From NCBI GenBank assembly GCA_025618425.1, contig CM046845.1, positions 34,870,277-34,934,276 of the forward strand: DNA of 64,000 nt. The letters run 5' to 3'. A program made the translations under genes and the position numbers. Below the pieces are notes generated by a model. That model did not search any database. It was not told where the DNA came from and worked only from the letters and a program-made list of their open reading frames with translations. This document shows, piece by piece, positions 11,407-22,498 of the stretch; within the stretch, counting starts at the first letter, position 1; each line of letters opens with the position of its first letter. The stretch is from Heliocidaris tuberculata (Eukaryota > Echinodermata > Echinoidea > Camarodonta > Echinometridae).

Positions 11407-12898
11407 CTATACAAACAGGAAGGAAATGTATGAAAATACAGAAATATCAATTTAGTGAATTTCATTTCTGACTCACAAGACAAGGGTTTTGAATTCAACT
11501 AAATGTTATGCAGTAAAAACATATCCTGAAGAGAAATTCCTGAAGTCCCACATGATATTCAATGATTTAAAGAGGTAGTAGTAGTAGTAGCAGTATACGT
11601 AGTAGTAGATTTTATATGATAAACATGTTTAGCACAAAGCTAATCCGTCACAAGGTCCGTTGCACAAATGTTACATTACATTATCAGAAAATTCAGATAA
11701 GCATGAAAATAAATGCAAATAAATGCGGTATATTTCTGGCAAGCCCTATGTGCTTTTTCTTATCGAAAAAAGCCATTTTATAAGCTACCAGTATAGTAGT
11801 ATAGTAAATAGTATAACATTTATTGTCCACATCAGAAATTCCTCTTCCACCGATTCCTAAAATAATCCTACATAAGTGATGAGATACCATATATATATTA
11901 ACAGTAATGTTCAGAGTAGTAACATATAAACACATGCACATGCAGAAAAGGACTGTTACAGAGGTATTGCATTCCACTGTGACTCACTGACATTTGAAGA
12001 AACAATAAATTACTTCAAATTACTGATTTGTTTTGATTTGATTGACTTTGTACTTTATTTTGTCAAATAAGCCTTTCTTTTTCATTCATTCATCATATGT
12101 ATTAATTCATCTTCCATCAAATGTAAAAGCATGCATAAAGAGAATTACATTATAAGAATAATTATGAGAATAGATTAAAAAATGATACTTTAAAATAGGG
12201 GGAGTGCAAAAAATATAACAAAGGGAACAATTTTTTTTTAATTGATAAAAGGTTGGACCAAAATAGATTACATAAGGGTCACCAAATAAAACATCCAATA
12301 TTATCAACTGGAGAAAGGGGGTCAAAAGATTAATAAAATGGGTTGTTCAAAATGATAACAGTTCATAAATTATAATTCTGGAAACTACCACTCACGGGAC
12401 CATCACTATATGGGGCTGTGTCAATTTTGGCCTGTCACGACCTCTAAGTTGAAGAGGTAAAAGCACCAATATATTAGAATAATAATATAATCGCAAAATT
12501 TTGACAAAATACTTCCTTCTACATTTTAGAATGATAGAATATCTAATTTCATGCCAGATCCTTCGATAGGATCTTTATCATCTTGATCAAGTGAAATTTT
12601 CAGGCTGTTTTTGGACGGTGATCTTGCTCCTCTCCTGCACACATATGGGCAAGATATCACACACTTGCCTATGGGAGGCAATTGCTCACAGTATGAAGGT
12701 ACCGAGTGCGAGGTTATCTCCAATAACCTTGCATAAGTCAAGTGTGAGTGGGAAACTCCCTCATCTATATTGATTCTATATATGGTAAATGAAAAAGGGG
12801 GAGGAACAAAATGAAAATGCCACATAACCATAGGAGGAGGGGGAATAATATAAAAATAAATTCTCCATTATTTAGTTTAGCATATCAAAATAGATCTA

Positions 12899-13410
12899 AG
12901 ACCCCGTTCTCACTCACTTTGAAAGTGGACTTTTGGAGCGGTCTATCTAAGACCCGTTCCTCAGGAACGGTTCTTAGGTGAGTGTGAACAGTCAAAGTGG
13001 TCCAGGAAGTGGTCTTCTGGACCGCTCCAGAAGACCACCTCGGGGAGGTGGTCTTGAGGAACGGGTCTTATTAAGAGCGGTATGGACCGCTCTAAACGTG
13101 CAATGTGAACGAAAGCGTACTTCAACCGGAAGTGAGCTGAGCTAGTGACGTTCCGCGCGGAAAAAAAAGCAAGAGCAATCGATCGGGCAGCCGGCAGGCA
13201 CGCTACGGTACATCAGTTTGTATTCCGCGCGAAAAATTTGACCCGCTGACCTGAGCTGCCATAGCAACAAGGCCACTTTGAATCGTGGAGCGGTTTGAGC
13301 GAGAAAAACTGCTCGGAGTGTGAACACTAGCAAACCGTTCCTCAAGACCCGTTCCTCTGGAGCGGTCTAACTAAGACCACTTTCAAAAGTGAGTGAGAAC
13401 GGGGTCTAGC
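12899..13410. mobile_element. Inverted-repeat element with GACCCCGTTCTCACTCAC ends (about 510 bp)
   Basis: GACCCCGTTCTCACTCACTT at the left is mirrored by AAGTGAGTGAGAACGGGGTC at the right. Partial pairing reaches about 70 bp through ACCCGTTCCTCA and GAGCGGTCTA modules. The flanks are TAA and TAG, not a clean duplication. The interior carries extra copies of the GGTCTT/AAGACC module. No protein is encoded. Confidence 0.7.
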
Positions 13411-14084
13411 ATGTACACATTAATTTTTCAATTTTACTTTTTTTTTTTCACGACCAATTACCATAACTTATTTGTTGCAGTATTGCACTTTTAATAGTCT
13501 TAGCATTTGTGCCTCCCGAGAAGTAGCGCGACGCGACGCGTCAGGCTCGTCACCAATCCAGCTCGCCATCGCGTCTCATAGTGCCTCAATGATCAACCCT
13601 AACCCTAACCAATCACCGATGGAAAACGCCAACAAACCAACCAACAACAAATTCAGATAGTCTAAGCGGAATTCGGAATCATTCATTGCAAGACAATACA
13701 CCAATATACACACATGGGTCTACGATATATCTTTTGCCAGACCCCACCTAAAACATATAGTTGGATGGCGTCGGATTCTTGCTTTCTACAATACATAAAA
13801 GTAAGAAATTTACATACATGATCAAATCATAACATCACATATACAATAAATCAAGTAAGTTACCCAAATCTTTCGACGAAAAGTTCGTTCAAGTTGACGG
13901 AAAACACGGAAGTCCAGGGAGAATCTTGACAATTTCGCCCAACCAAACTGAATATCAAACAGACTCGTCCCCGGTCCTCGTATGATGATGACTCGAGTTA
14001 AGTTTCGAGTCCATGAACAGAGTAGACACTCTTGGCATTTATTTTGCACTTTAATATGAAATACCTTTCAGTTACAGTCAAAGT

Positions 14085-14163
14085 AGGGTTCCTCAATCTC
14101 TCTCGTATTTTCTCTGTTATCTGTAATTCCATCTCAATCCTTGTAATACTGGAGGAAGACATT
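14085..14163 (-). other. Possible exon of an unrecognised minus-strand transcript
   Basis: MSSSSITRIEMELQ and ITEKIRERLRNP are followed by a donor-like AAAG|GTATTT. Splicing it to the ELMO 5'UTR acceptor does not put it in frame with the ELMO ATG, so at best it is a 5'UTR or unrelated exon. A further donor-like GG|GTAACT lies at about 13860. Weak. Confidence 0.15.
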
Positions 14164-14450
14164 TTTGATAGCTGATAAAACATTCTAAAACAAAACTTCG
14201 GGCCGAACTTCCTGGGAGGCCTCTTATTCCAAACCCATTTCCTTTGCCAATGTTATCTTATTTCTTACAATTCTCTTATCTTAATTTTGAGTTTTTAAAA
14301 ATTTTCTTTTGGTATATACAGTGCGTATAACGGTACACACTTTGACACTATCCTAGCTCTCAAATCATAATTTCACAATATCGATATTTTTTTTTCTTAT
14401 GCAATTATGGGTTAGGGTCTGTTCCATCGGATGACACTGAGTAAGAGTAT

Positions 14451-14929
14451 CAGGCGCGCCGGAAGCAGTTTGGGATTGGGGGGGGGGGGGCAAACATTCA
14501 AGGGGCTCACCTTTCAAGGGCTCATGTCTTCTCACCCCTAAAAAACACACACACGCTTTCCCACCCTCTCACAACAATACAGACGCACGTACACACCTTT
14601 CAGAATATTTCGCAATTAAACACGTCTAATACAAAACCGACTACGTTAAAGTTAAAAGTTTGAATGCTTTATCTGTCTTCAGTGATCTCTATGAATACGA
14701 AAAATGGAATTTAATTCCTGTATACTCTTCTTTTATTGGAATGGAATAACATTTGCGATGTGATTCAATTTAGGTTTTATTTTCGTTTATTTTCTTTTTG
14801 GTTCCCCCTCCAATTTTACTCCTTAACTACTGATTTTTTTATTTTTTTTTATGGGGGGAGGGCTTTTTTTTTTTGGGGGGGGGCGAAAATGCATTTGCCC
14901 CCCCCCCCCCCCATTTTCCGGCGCCTATG
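14451..14929. mobile_element. hAT-like non-autonomous element nested in the long-TIR element, 8-bp TSD
   Basis: The ends are CAGGCGCGCCGGAAG and CTTCCGGCGCC-like (CATTTTCCGGCGCCTATG). The exact 8-bp target duplication AAGAGTAT lies at 14443-14450 and 14930-14937. It holds several G and C runs just inside its ends. The 8-bp duplication and CAG-type ends are those of hAT transposons. Confidence 0.8.
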
Positions 14930-15119
14930 AAGAGTATATTGACATTATTTTATGTTTGAGTGAGTACTGGCTGCTTTTGTAAAACTATATAGCACAGTTT
15001 GGTTTGCGCAAAAATGCCTGTCTTGAATTTGATCTTAGAGTGTCTATCAGGCAGTAACTTCATGTTCTCTGTTAAGTATTAATAATGGATTTGAACAATC
15101 ATTTAATCCTTAATCCTAT

Positions 15120-15180
15120 ACCTATCCACACACTCCCACCCCCCCCCCCCCCCCCCCCCACACACACACACAAAATACAC
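15120..15180. repeat. Poly-C tract followed by (CA)n
   Basis: A C run of about 19 (near 15140-15159) with a short CCCACC lead runs into (CA)n. It lies inside the long-TIR element. Confidence 0.6.
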
Positions 15181-16346
15181 TCAAACGCCCTACCCGAAAC
15201 ATCGCAGATTGTGTCTTTCTGCACACAATTCCACTTTTGACTGGAGCATGTCCAGAGGATGCAAAGTGTGATTTATTTCAGGAAGATGGACCTAAAATGT
15301 TACTGTCTGGGGCATGTCGAAGGGATGACTGTACTGCATATCTTTTACATGTACATGTTTAATTGAAGAAATGTTATCAATAAATTTGTTTCTCTTTAAA
15401 ATTCTTATCGTCATACAAGACGTTGTTTATGGCGTCTTGTAACTTTTAAGAGGAATAAGAAATTTGAAGAAGAAATTATGTAAGTATTAGGGTTCTCCTT
15501 CCTTTATTGCATTCAATCTTGTGACATTCTTCAGGCAATGATTTGTGCTGGAAAGACACCACCTGCAATAATGATGGGGCGGTGGTGTATCCAGCCATTG
15601 GGTGAGGCTGGTGTAGCTTCTTCTTGAAGGCCCAGGGGAAAAAAATCAGTACAACTTGCTATACTCTGATGCTTGTACAATTAAGAACGGAGCTGTCCAG
15701 ATAGGCCGACATTAACCCCTGTCTTGGGAGCACCCCCCCCCCCCCTCCCATCCCACTTTCTGGATACACAACTGTGGGTACGGTGTGCACTACATGGGGA
15801 GCAGCCCCCCCCCCCCCACTTTTTTGAGTAGACACGTTAAAAAAAAATATCGGAAAAAAGGCTCGAATATTGTCATTAATGAGTGAAATCAGATCAGCCC
15901 CCCCCCCCCCCCCCCCACTTTCAAAAAACGTTCCGCGGCCCCTGCACTACTATATGACTGTTCAAAAACTGATACTAAAGAGAGAACATGCAGTTACTGC
16001 TTGATACTCACTTTGATCAAATTCATCACCTAGGCATTTTTGCGAGTTTCACAAAAGTAGCCAGAACTTACTCAAGCGTAAAATACTGTCAGTACTAATT
16101 ACGTCATCCGATGAAACAGACCCTCACCCATAATTGTGGAAGAAAAAAATCATATTGATATTGTGAAATTATGATTTTTGAGCCTTATTTTAAAAGTGTG
16201 TACTCTTGATATATGCACTGTAGAAATAAAGTACAGTAGATGTTTACGATTCAAATTTTCTTTTTTCTTCCAAACCCTTCTTCCACTCCGAACCCCTACA
16301 GAAGCGGTATCCTCTCCACTGGCATAGCAAGATCTGTTGAACATCG

Positions 16347-16449
16347 CAGTGGCGTTTCTACATCATGTACATGGTGGGGGGGGGGGGGGGGGGGGGGGGG
16401 GGTAGGGGCACATGCCTCCGGCGGCACTTGAAAGGGCGCAATAAACTCA

Positions 16450-16481
<32 letters not shown>

Positions 16482-16560
16482 AGAGAAGGGAGAAAATAAA
16501 GAAAAATTATAATCCCTTATAGGACTATATTATGCGCCCATCCGGCATGGTAGATGCATG
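16347..16560. mobile_element. CAGTGGCGTTTCT-type transposon end (left member of an inverted pair)
   Basis: CAGTGGCGTTTCTAC is followed by a G run of about 27, CACATGCCTCC, GGCACTTGAAAGGGCGCAAT, an (AG)n run and another G run. The same order appears inverted at 21690-21825. Both could be the ends of one 5.5-kb element. Confidence 0.55.
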
Positions 16561-19223
16561 AGAAAGACAGATTTTAAGGGTTGAAATGCGAAAATCTTCT
16601 CAAGCTTGGTCACTCAGTTGTTCCCTTGCATCATTGTATTGCTACAGGATCTCGTAATTTTGCGCCCCAGTATACTCTAGAGCTGTAAATAGCGTTTTTT
16701 ATGTAATGATAAAATTATGACTTGTGATGTAACTTTACACTAATAATTGATCGCGCATGTGTATCTCTGATAACGAGCAGTGAAAATATATGTTGCTCAA
16801 TAAAGGACACGCCAATATTAAAGAACGTTATATCAACAGACCTGTTTACTAATTTTATTAATACTTATTGAAGTTATTGAACTAAAATTTCTCTTGACGA
16901 CTCGAAAGCTTGCCAGTGGATTGCCTGACATCGCAACAACTAATGTATTCAAAATGGATTCCATCCACTGAGAGATGCTATTATGCCGAGTAGCAGGTGC
17001 ACTATAGTTGATAACTTCAGTATTCTGGAGAGAAACGTGCATAAATTGAAATGGTCTGTTGTCTCCAGGTATGCCATTAATTATTGACACCTTAGGTAGG
17101 ATCACAAAACAAAACATTTAAAGGGTGCAAAATTGAAAAAAAAGGAATTCTCGTTGCTTTGCTCGCTATCATGTAATTTTCACCAGCCTCTTGTTAAATG
17201 CAGGTTTTCCCGCTCAATTTTACAATTTGGTCATTCAAATTCACGATAGTAATCGCGGCAGCAAATTGTCGTTCGAATTCATTTTCGTTCGTTCAAATTC
17301 GTTATTCACGCAACAAGCTCTTCAAATGAGTCATGTCAAAATAAATAAGGAGCATACGATTAAACGGATGGTCATTCAATTTAATTTTCTCTCGCTCGAA
17401 TTCATTATCCTTATGCAAGCAACACATTTTTCAAACGACATTTAAACTAGGAGCATATAGGCATTCAAAATTAGATACCGATGGCCTCGGCTTTTCTTCA
17501 GTCATTCAAATTCAAGAAAGGGCAAGCATGTTTTAAATGTTGCATTAGATTAAACATTATTTACAAAAAACATTCAAAAATAACATCATGCAGTCGCTTA
17601 AAATAGACCCTCCAGAATGTATAAAAAATAATACTGATGAAAACAAACAAAGAAATTAACAATCATACTGGCATTGTAAACATCATTCAAAATGTGAAAA
17701 GTTTTAAAATCTGATGACTTTGTATATGAGGCAACAATGAATCCCAAATGAAAAGAGGATATGGGACATGAAGCATACATGCAAGTATATGTATCTTACA
17801 CACATGCACGCAGAGGCATACATAGATATAGAGAAAGAGAGACAAAAAAAAAAAAAACAGAAACAAGAACACACAACACATGATACAAATATACGGAATC
17901 CATGAAACTAAATGAACGAATAAATAAATTGAATTCCCCAAGATGAAATTGAGCGCCCAAACAGGCTCCTCAGGTCTATATTGTGTTAATTTGAATGGAT
18001 ATGCACGAACCTCGAAATCAATGCACAAGTTGAAATTGTATATACGTTCACGACTTTGTATCTATATACTGTATACGTTAAGGAATTTTTTGCCCTAAAA
18101 TAAATCGAATGCAGATAACAAAAACTGGAATGCCCTAAACGGATATGATTTTGCTGATGAATTAATTTAGATGCTCATACATTAATTGCGTGTCTCCAAA
18201 TGAATTCCATTGCCCGGATCTTAATGTTGAAAGGCCAATATCGATCGTAAGACGATAATGCGGGCATTTGAATGCACCTTAATTGATTTGGGTGACAAAA
18301 ATATGAAATTGGCGGGAAAATCTATATTGCGCCCCAAATATAGGATATATATATAGATAAAGTCTAAAAAATTGCATTTGCAAAATTTGAAAGAAATCTC
18401 AAATTCTGGTTACCTCACGAAATTCCTCAATTATTTCTCAAGGGTTTTCGTTAATTTTGCTCCCAATTTGAGAAGGGAGTGAATAATAATAAAAACAAAA
18501 ACAAAAACAAAACAAAAAACGTTTATCAATATACAAATTAGAACTTCTCTACCACTGAACTGCAGGGGTCAACAATTGCAAACTTTTCCTGGGTAAAAAT
18601 GCATAAGAAATTACGTTTAAATGATTAAAAATGCAAAATTCTGTCGCTTGGTTGCTTTGCTCCCTCGCTTGTACAATAACGTAGATAAGTTTGGGCACTC
18701 TGTCGGGGGGGGTGGAGGGGGCAACTTCATTGTTTGCCTCTGGTGCCATAGTCCCTAGATACGCCACTGCACATGAACATTTTAAGGAATTTTATGGGGA
18801 CATAAATATAATCATCCAAGAAAATGTGAACTATTGTGGTATTTTGTGGAATTAGCAGTGTTGGGGTCTCTCGAGTCCCATAAACATGATAAAGGACGGT
18901 CGAACTATATAAGGCATTGTTTAGATCTCCTTCTCGCGCAACTTTTCTTGACGGAGATCGATAATGTCGGCATCGCTTTCCTCTTCGACAAGACTAGTAC
19001 TTGGCTCGAACTAAACTGGCGTATTTTAAGGGGTCGGGTATACAATAAAGGCACGCGTATCGTGTCCCCTACATCATAAAAGGAATAATAAAAATGCGGG
19101 GCCTTTCAAATTTTCGACTCCAAATTAAGTCACCTAAATATTTACAAATGTTTTTGGAGGGTTCTTGTCAGATATTTTGGGTAATGTGCCTCCACCCGGA
19201 GGCGGCGAGGCGTCTTTCAAAGT

Positions 19224-19256
<33 letters not shown>

Positions 19257-19540
19257 ACAAAAAAGGGCACTTTGGGGGAAAAGGGCACCTACAAGGGGTG
19301 AACTTAAAGAAAATAAAAGGACCATTTTGTGCCATTGGTATTACCCCACAGTCTGATTAATACGTTATCAAGCTTCATCTTCTTCCTTTTTATTGTGTTT
19401 CTGGACACTGCTTCAGCTTCCCCAATTAGCAGTTGTGTGTAATGGTCTAATCATTAATTTAATGATGAAGTCCTTGGGTTGTCATGGGCGTCGCCGGGGG
19501 GGGGGGGGCGGAGGGTGCGAACGCACCCCCCTCCAGACCA

Positions 19541-19571
<31 letters not shown>

Positions 19572-19779
19572 TTTTTTTTTTTGGGGGGGGGGCGTCGCCG
19601 GGTGGGGTGGGGGGGTTTGAAAAGGACGACATGTTCTTATTGTGTAGTGTTGAACAGATCATATCTGCGCCACCAGCACCACTGCCTGACATTGGAGTTG
19701 GTAAGTTTTGTCTTTTTTTTCCCAAAAGGCACCCCCCCCCCCCTTGAAAAAAGCTGGTGACGGCACTGGTTGTGCATTA

Positions 19780-20230
19780 GTTACAGCGATACATAGAAAG
19801 TGACAAAATCAAATTAATTTGGGGGGAATGTCGAATGATCTTTTAATTCGTACATTAACCCTGTCGTTTTTCTTTCAGGATTACATCGATATCGGGGAGG
19901 GGGGGGGGGGGTGGCATTTTGCGTCTCTTGCCTCCAGCTCCACTGCCTTACATTGTAGATGTAGTAATATGGGTACCTGTTACTGCATAAAACTTTAAAT
20001 TAAGAAAATACAGGACTACGTAATAATGATTTTTCATGCACTTAAACCAAGGTTGGTAGCAAAAGTTTGATGGAAAACAAGCGAGGGAGTAAAGCTTCCG
20101 CGCGGGAAAATTTTTTGCAGTTCCACCCATGAAAAATGCATTATTTACAGCGATATGAAGAAAATGCCAACAGCAAATTAATTTGGGGGGAATGTCGAAG
20201 TAGTCTGTGACTTGCCTGCTTGTGTAAAGT
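19780..20230 (+). repeat. Duplicated segment, copy 1
   Basis: Shared blocks with the 20640-21010 region include CAGCGATA.. AAATTAATTTGG, GTACATTAACCCTGTCGTTT, GGATTACATCGATATCGG plus a G run, CTCCACTGCCTTACATTGTA and CAAGGTTGGTAGCAAAAGTT. The order differs partly, indicating at least two overlapping duplications. Confidence 0.65.
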
Positions 20231-20639
20231 TTCTCTTTAATGCAAATATTTATTTATTCATTTATTTATTTATTTCTGATATTTATACAGGGTAGCACAT
20301 TTTCACCAATAGTTGTGGTCTTCCATGAGGCCATGTTTCATAACAGAGCTATTATTAAAGTAACAATACAAACTTATTATAGCAACAAAATAAAATACAG
20401 AAGATAGTTAAATATATAATTATACATATATGAATAATTACAAATATTATGAAAGTGTTTTTTCGCTGGGTCGCTACGCTTCATGTATACCCCCATATAG
20501 GCGTTCGAGCCGATATTCGGGCAATCTCCACCTCATATTCTGGCAGCAAGATGCCCGAATAACCTCATATTTTGGTTGCGAGGTGTCCCTAAACCTAAAC
20601 TTATCAGCTCAAAAGTACAAACTATGTATCTCCCGCTTT

Positions 20640-21010
20640 AAATCAAGAAAATACAGGACTACGTAAAAATGATTTCTTAAGCACTTTTAAAACCAAGGTT
20701 GGTAGCAAAAGTTTGATGGAAAACAAGCGAGGGAGCAAAGCTTCCGAGCGGGAGAAATTTTCCACCCCTGAATAACGCAGTTTGGTTGCGCATTATTTAC
20801 AGCGATATAAAGAAAATGACAACAGCAAATTAATTTGGAGGAATGTCAAATGATTTTTTATTTCGTACATTAACCCTGTCGTTTTTCTTTTAGGATTACA
20901 TCGATATCGGGGGGGGGGGGGTGGGGGGGGGGGGTGGTGGAATTTTGCCCCTCTTGCCCCCAGCTCCACTGCCTTACATTGTAGATGTATAGTAATATGG
21001 CATCCGTTAC
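20640..21010 (+). repeat. Duplicated segment, copy 2
   Basis: It contains AAGAAAATACAGGACTACGT, GATGGAAAACAAGCGAGGGA, TTTACAGCGATA and the GATTACATCGATATCGG block followed by a G run, all matching 19780-20230. The G run length differs between copies. Confidence 0.65.
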
Positions 21011-21689
21011 TGCATAAAGCCGCACCGATTCTTTAAGGCTAGTTATGGCTCTTTTTGTAAGAAATAGTGGGAAATATAGGTATAAGGGGGCACTTATCAG
21101 AAATGGAAAGGGACACTTATAAGAGGTGAAAAGGGGCACTTTTGAGAAGAAGAAAATGGCAAATATTAGATAGGAAAAGGGGCACCTATCAGTTTTTTTT
21201 ATGCATTAATATCGAAAGAGAGCATAGCAACTGAACGTTAGATTTTCTTTCAAATAATGAACACTGGAAATGCTATTCTATTAAATTTTCCTTTTATTCG
21301 GAGTGCAGAATTGAAGAAAAAAAAACCCAAAACAAAAAACAGAAACACAATTGAAAGATTTAGCCAGGTAAATCGAGGAATTTGATTTTTTTTAAAACTT
21401 TGAAAAATGCTACCTTATGCACTTTATGCTATATTGGGGCGCATAATTCAACAAGACCCTGATGAAACATCATGCTCTCGAGCAGAGAAAAGGGAGTTAG
21501 AAAATTTCAAATTTTGAACCCTTAAAAAACGCAATATATGAACTAAATCCTATATCAGGGGAGCGAAATTGTTAGGAGATCTTATGTAGAAACATCTGCG
21601 ATGGAGAAAAGCGACCCAGCCTTAGAAAATGTAACGTTTAGAACATCATTAAAACGCTGATGTATATGCAATTTACACTGAATTTGGGG

Positions 21690-21825
21690 CCCATAATCAT
21701 AAAGGACCATAATTTTTCACAAGTTCTTTTATCTCCTTTCTCTTTCTCTCTTTTGCGTTTTATACGCCCTCCTCAAGTGCCACCCGGGGCATATGCCCCT
21801 CTGCCTCCCCTTAGAAACGTCACTG
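21690..21825. mobile_element. CAGTGACGTTTCT-type transposon end (right member of an inverted pair)
   Basis: Read from 21825 leftwards: CAGTGACGTTTCTAAGGG, GGGGCATATGCCCC, GGTGGCACTTGAGGAGGGCG, AAAGAGAGAAAGAG and AAAAATTATGGTCC. This is the same order as at 16347-16560. The 8-bp flanks of the two ends do not match. Confidence 0.55.
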
Positions 21826-22080
21826 TGTGCCCCCCCCCCCCGACACCTGACACTTTTATTGTTCTCAGAATTTCCTTATATTTTCTTGAATACAAATTTC
21901 CTTGAAAATTTCCTTATCTTTAAATCAATGAAATTTCCTTGAAAGTTTCCAAAATCAACAAAATTTCCTTAAAACAAGGATATTTTCTTGAAAGTATTCT
22001 TAAATCATCATAATTACCCTAAAATAAGGAAATCTCCTTGATAGTGGAAACACATGCCTTCAGTTCACCAATCAATTAGG

Positions 22081-22345
22081 AACTAGCCAATAAACGACAA
22101 GGAATGCTTTATTGCTCATGAATATTCATTTACCGATGTGTATGCACTACCTTGGAAACCAGTGTGTATATCCCGGAAGTCAGTCGCATATGCATGCGCA
22201 TGCACGCAACAGGTATATACGTTTACAGAAAGCTGTATTCATAGTCAACATACACTCAGCTCAGCAGTGCAGAAACCACCCTTACACATACGAAGTTATA
22301 TCTGCATTTTCTTACTGAACATCTGATATAATTCTTTGTGAAAAT
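22081..22345 (+). promoter_or_regulatory. Upstream region of CFAP90-like gene with CCAAT and X-box-like site
   Basis: A CCAAT pentamer lies at 22087-22091. At 22146-22159 ACTACC-TT-GGAAAC resembles the split RFX X-box (GTNRCC, spacer, RGYAAC), although two bases of the left half and one of the right half differ. RFX sites are the usual switch for motile-cilium genes, so the location about 190 bp before the ATG is suggestive. No TATA box was seen. Confidence 0.35.
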
Positions 22346-22498
22346 ATGGAGTCAGAACTGGCACCAAGAAAGACTCTGAAAGAGTACCCTGGTTTGATGG
22401 AAAATGGCCAACCACTCGCTGCAAAATCCGCGTTTTGCTACGTCCCTACAACAAGAGATGATCCTCCTGAAATGAACGCGTTCAACAGCAAAGTGCAG
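22346..22498 (+). CDS. CFAP90: CFAP90-like coding exon 1
   Basis: It encodes 51 residues from MESELAPRKTLKEYPGL to FNSKVQ and ends CAG|GTAAGT in phase 0. It carries the family's SAFCYVP signature and RDDPPEM. Confidence 0.88.

Larger units (their letters stand above)
14319..16220. mobile_element. Long-TIR DNA transposon (CAGTGC ends, TA flanks), interrupted by nested insertions
   Basis: The ends TACAGTGCGTATAACGG and its counterpart TACAGTGCATATATC (inverse of 16205-16222) open inverted arms. These share AAATCATAATTTCACAATAT, GGGTCTGTT and CATCGGATGAC, and then, further in, TTTTGTxAAAC, GCAAAAATGCCT and CAGTAACTxCATGTTCTCT. The right arm is continuous (15955-16220). The left arm is split into 14319-14450 and about 14938-15075 by the hAT-like element at 14451. 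Each arm is about 270 bp. No transposase frame was found, so it is non-autonomous. Confidence 0.75.
16560..21690. other. Transposon-derived block, no host gene seen
   Basis: The interval holds degenerate GCGCCCCAATATAG-type motifs (16670, 18335 and, inverted, 21430 and 21710), an ATTCAAATTC-rich segment (17165-18300), several CAGTGGCG-like ends (18771 inverted, 19769 inverted) and long G tracts (19225-19256, 19497-19508, 20911-20933). It also holds a duplicated segment at 19780-20230 and 20640-21010. All short reading frames look like products of low-complexity DNA. No transposase domain is recognisable. Confidence 0.55.

Noticed and set aside
13592..13608. CCCTAACCCTAACC resembling a telomere repeat
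   Set aside because: Only about two TTAGGG units; too short to indicate a telomere or an interstitial telomeric array.
13764..13800. Plus-strand exon starting MASDSCFLQYIK with a GTAAG donor
   Set aside because: Good start context, but only 12 codons and no downstream exon could be found.
19134..19760. Several overlapping frames rich in Gly, Pro and Lys
   Set aside because: They arise from poly-G, poly-C and poly-A tracts and have no domain or splice support.
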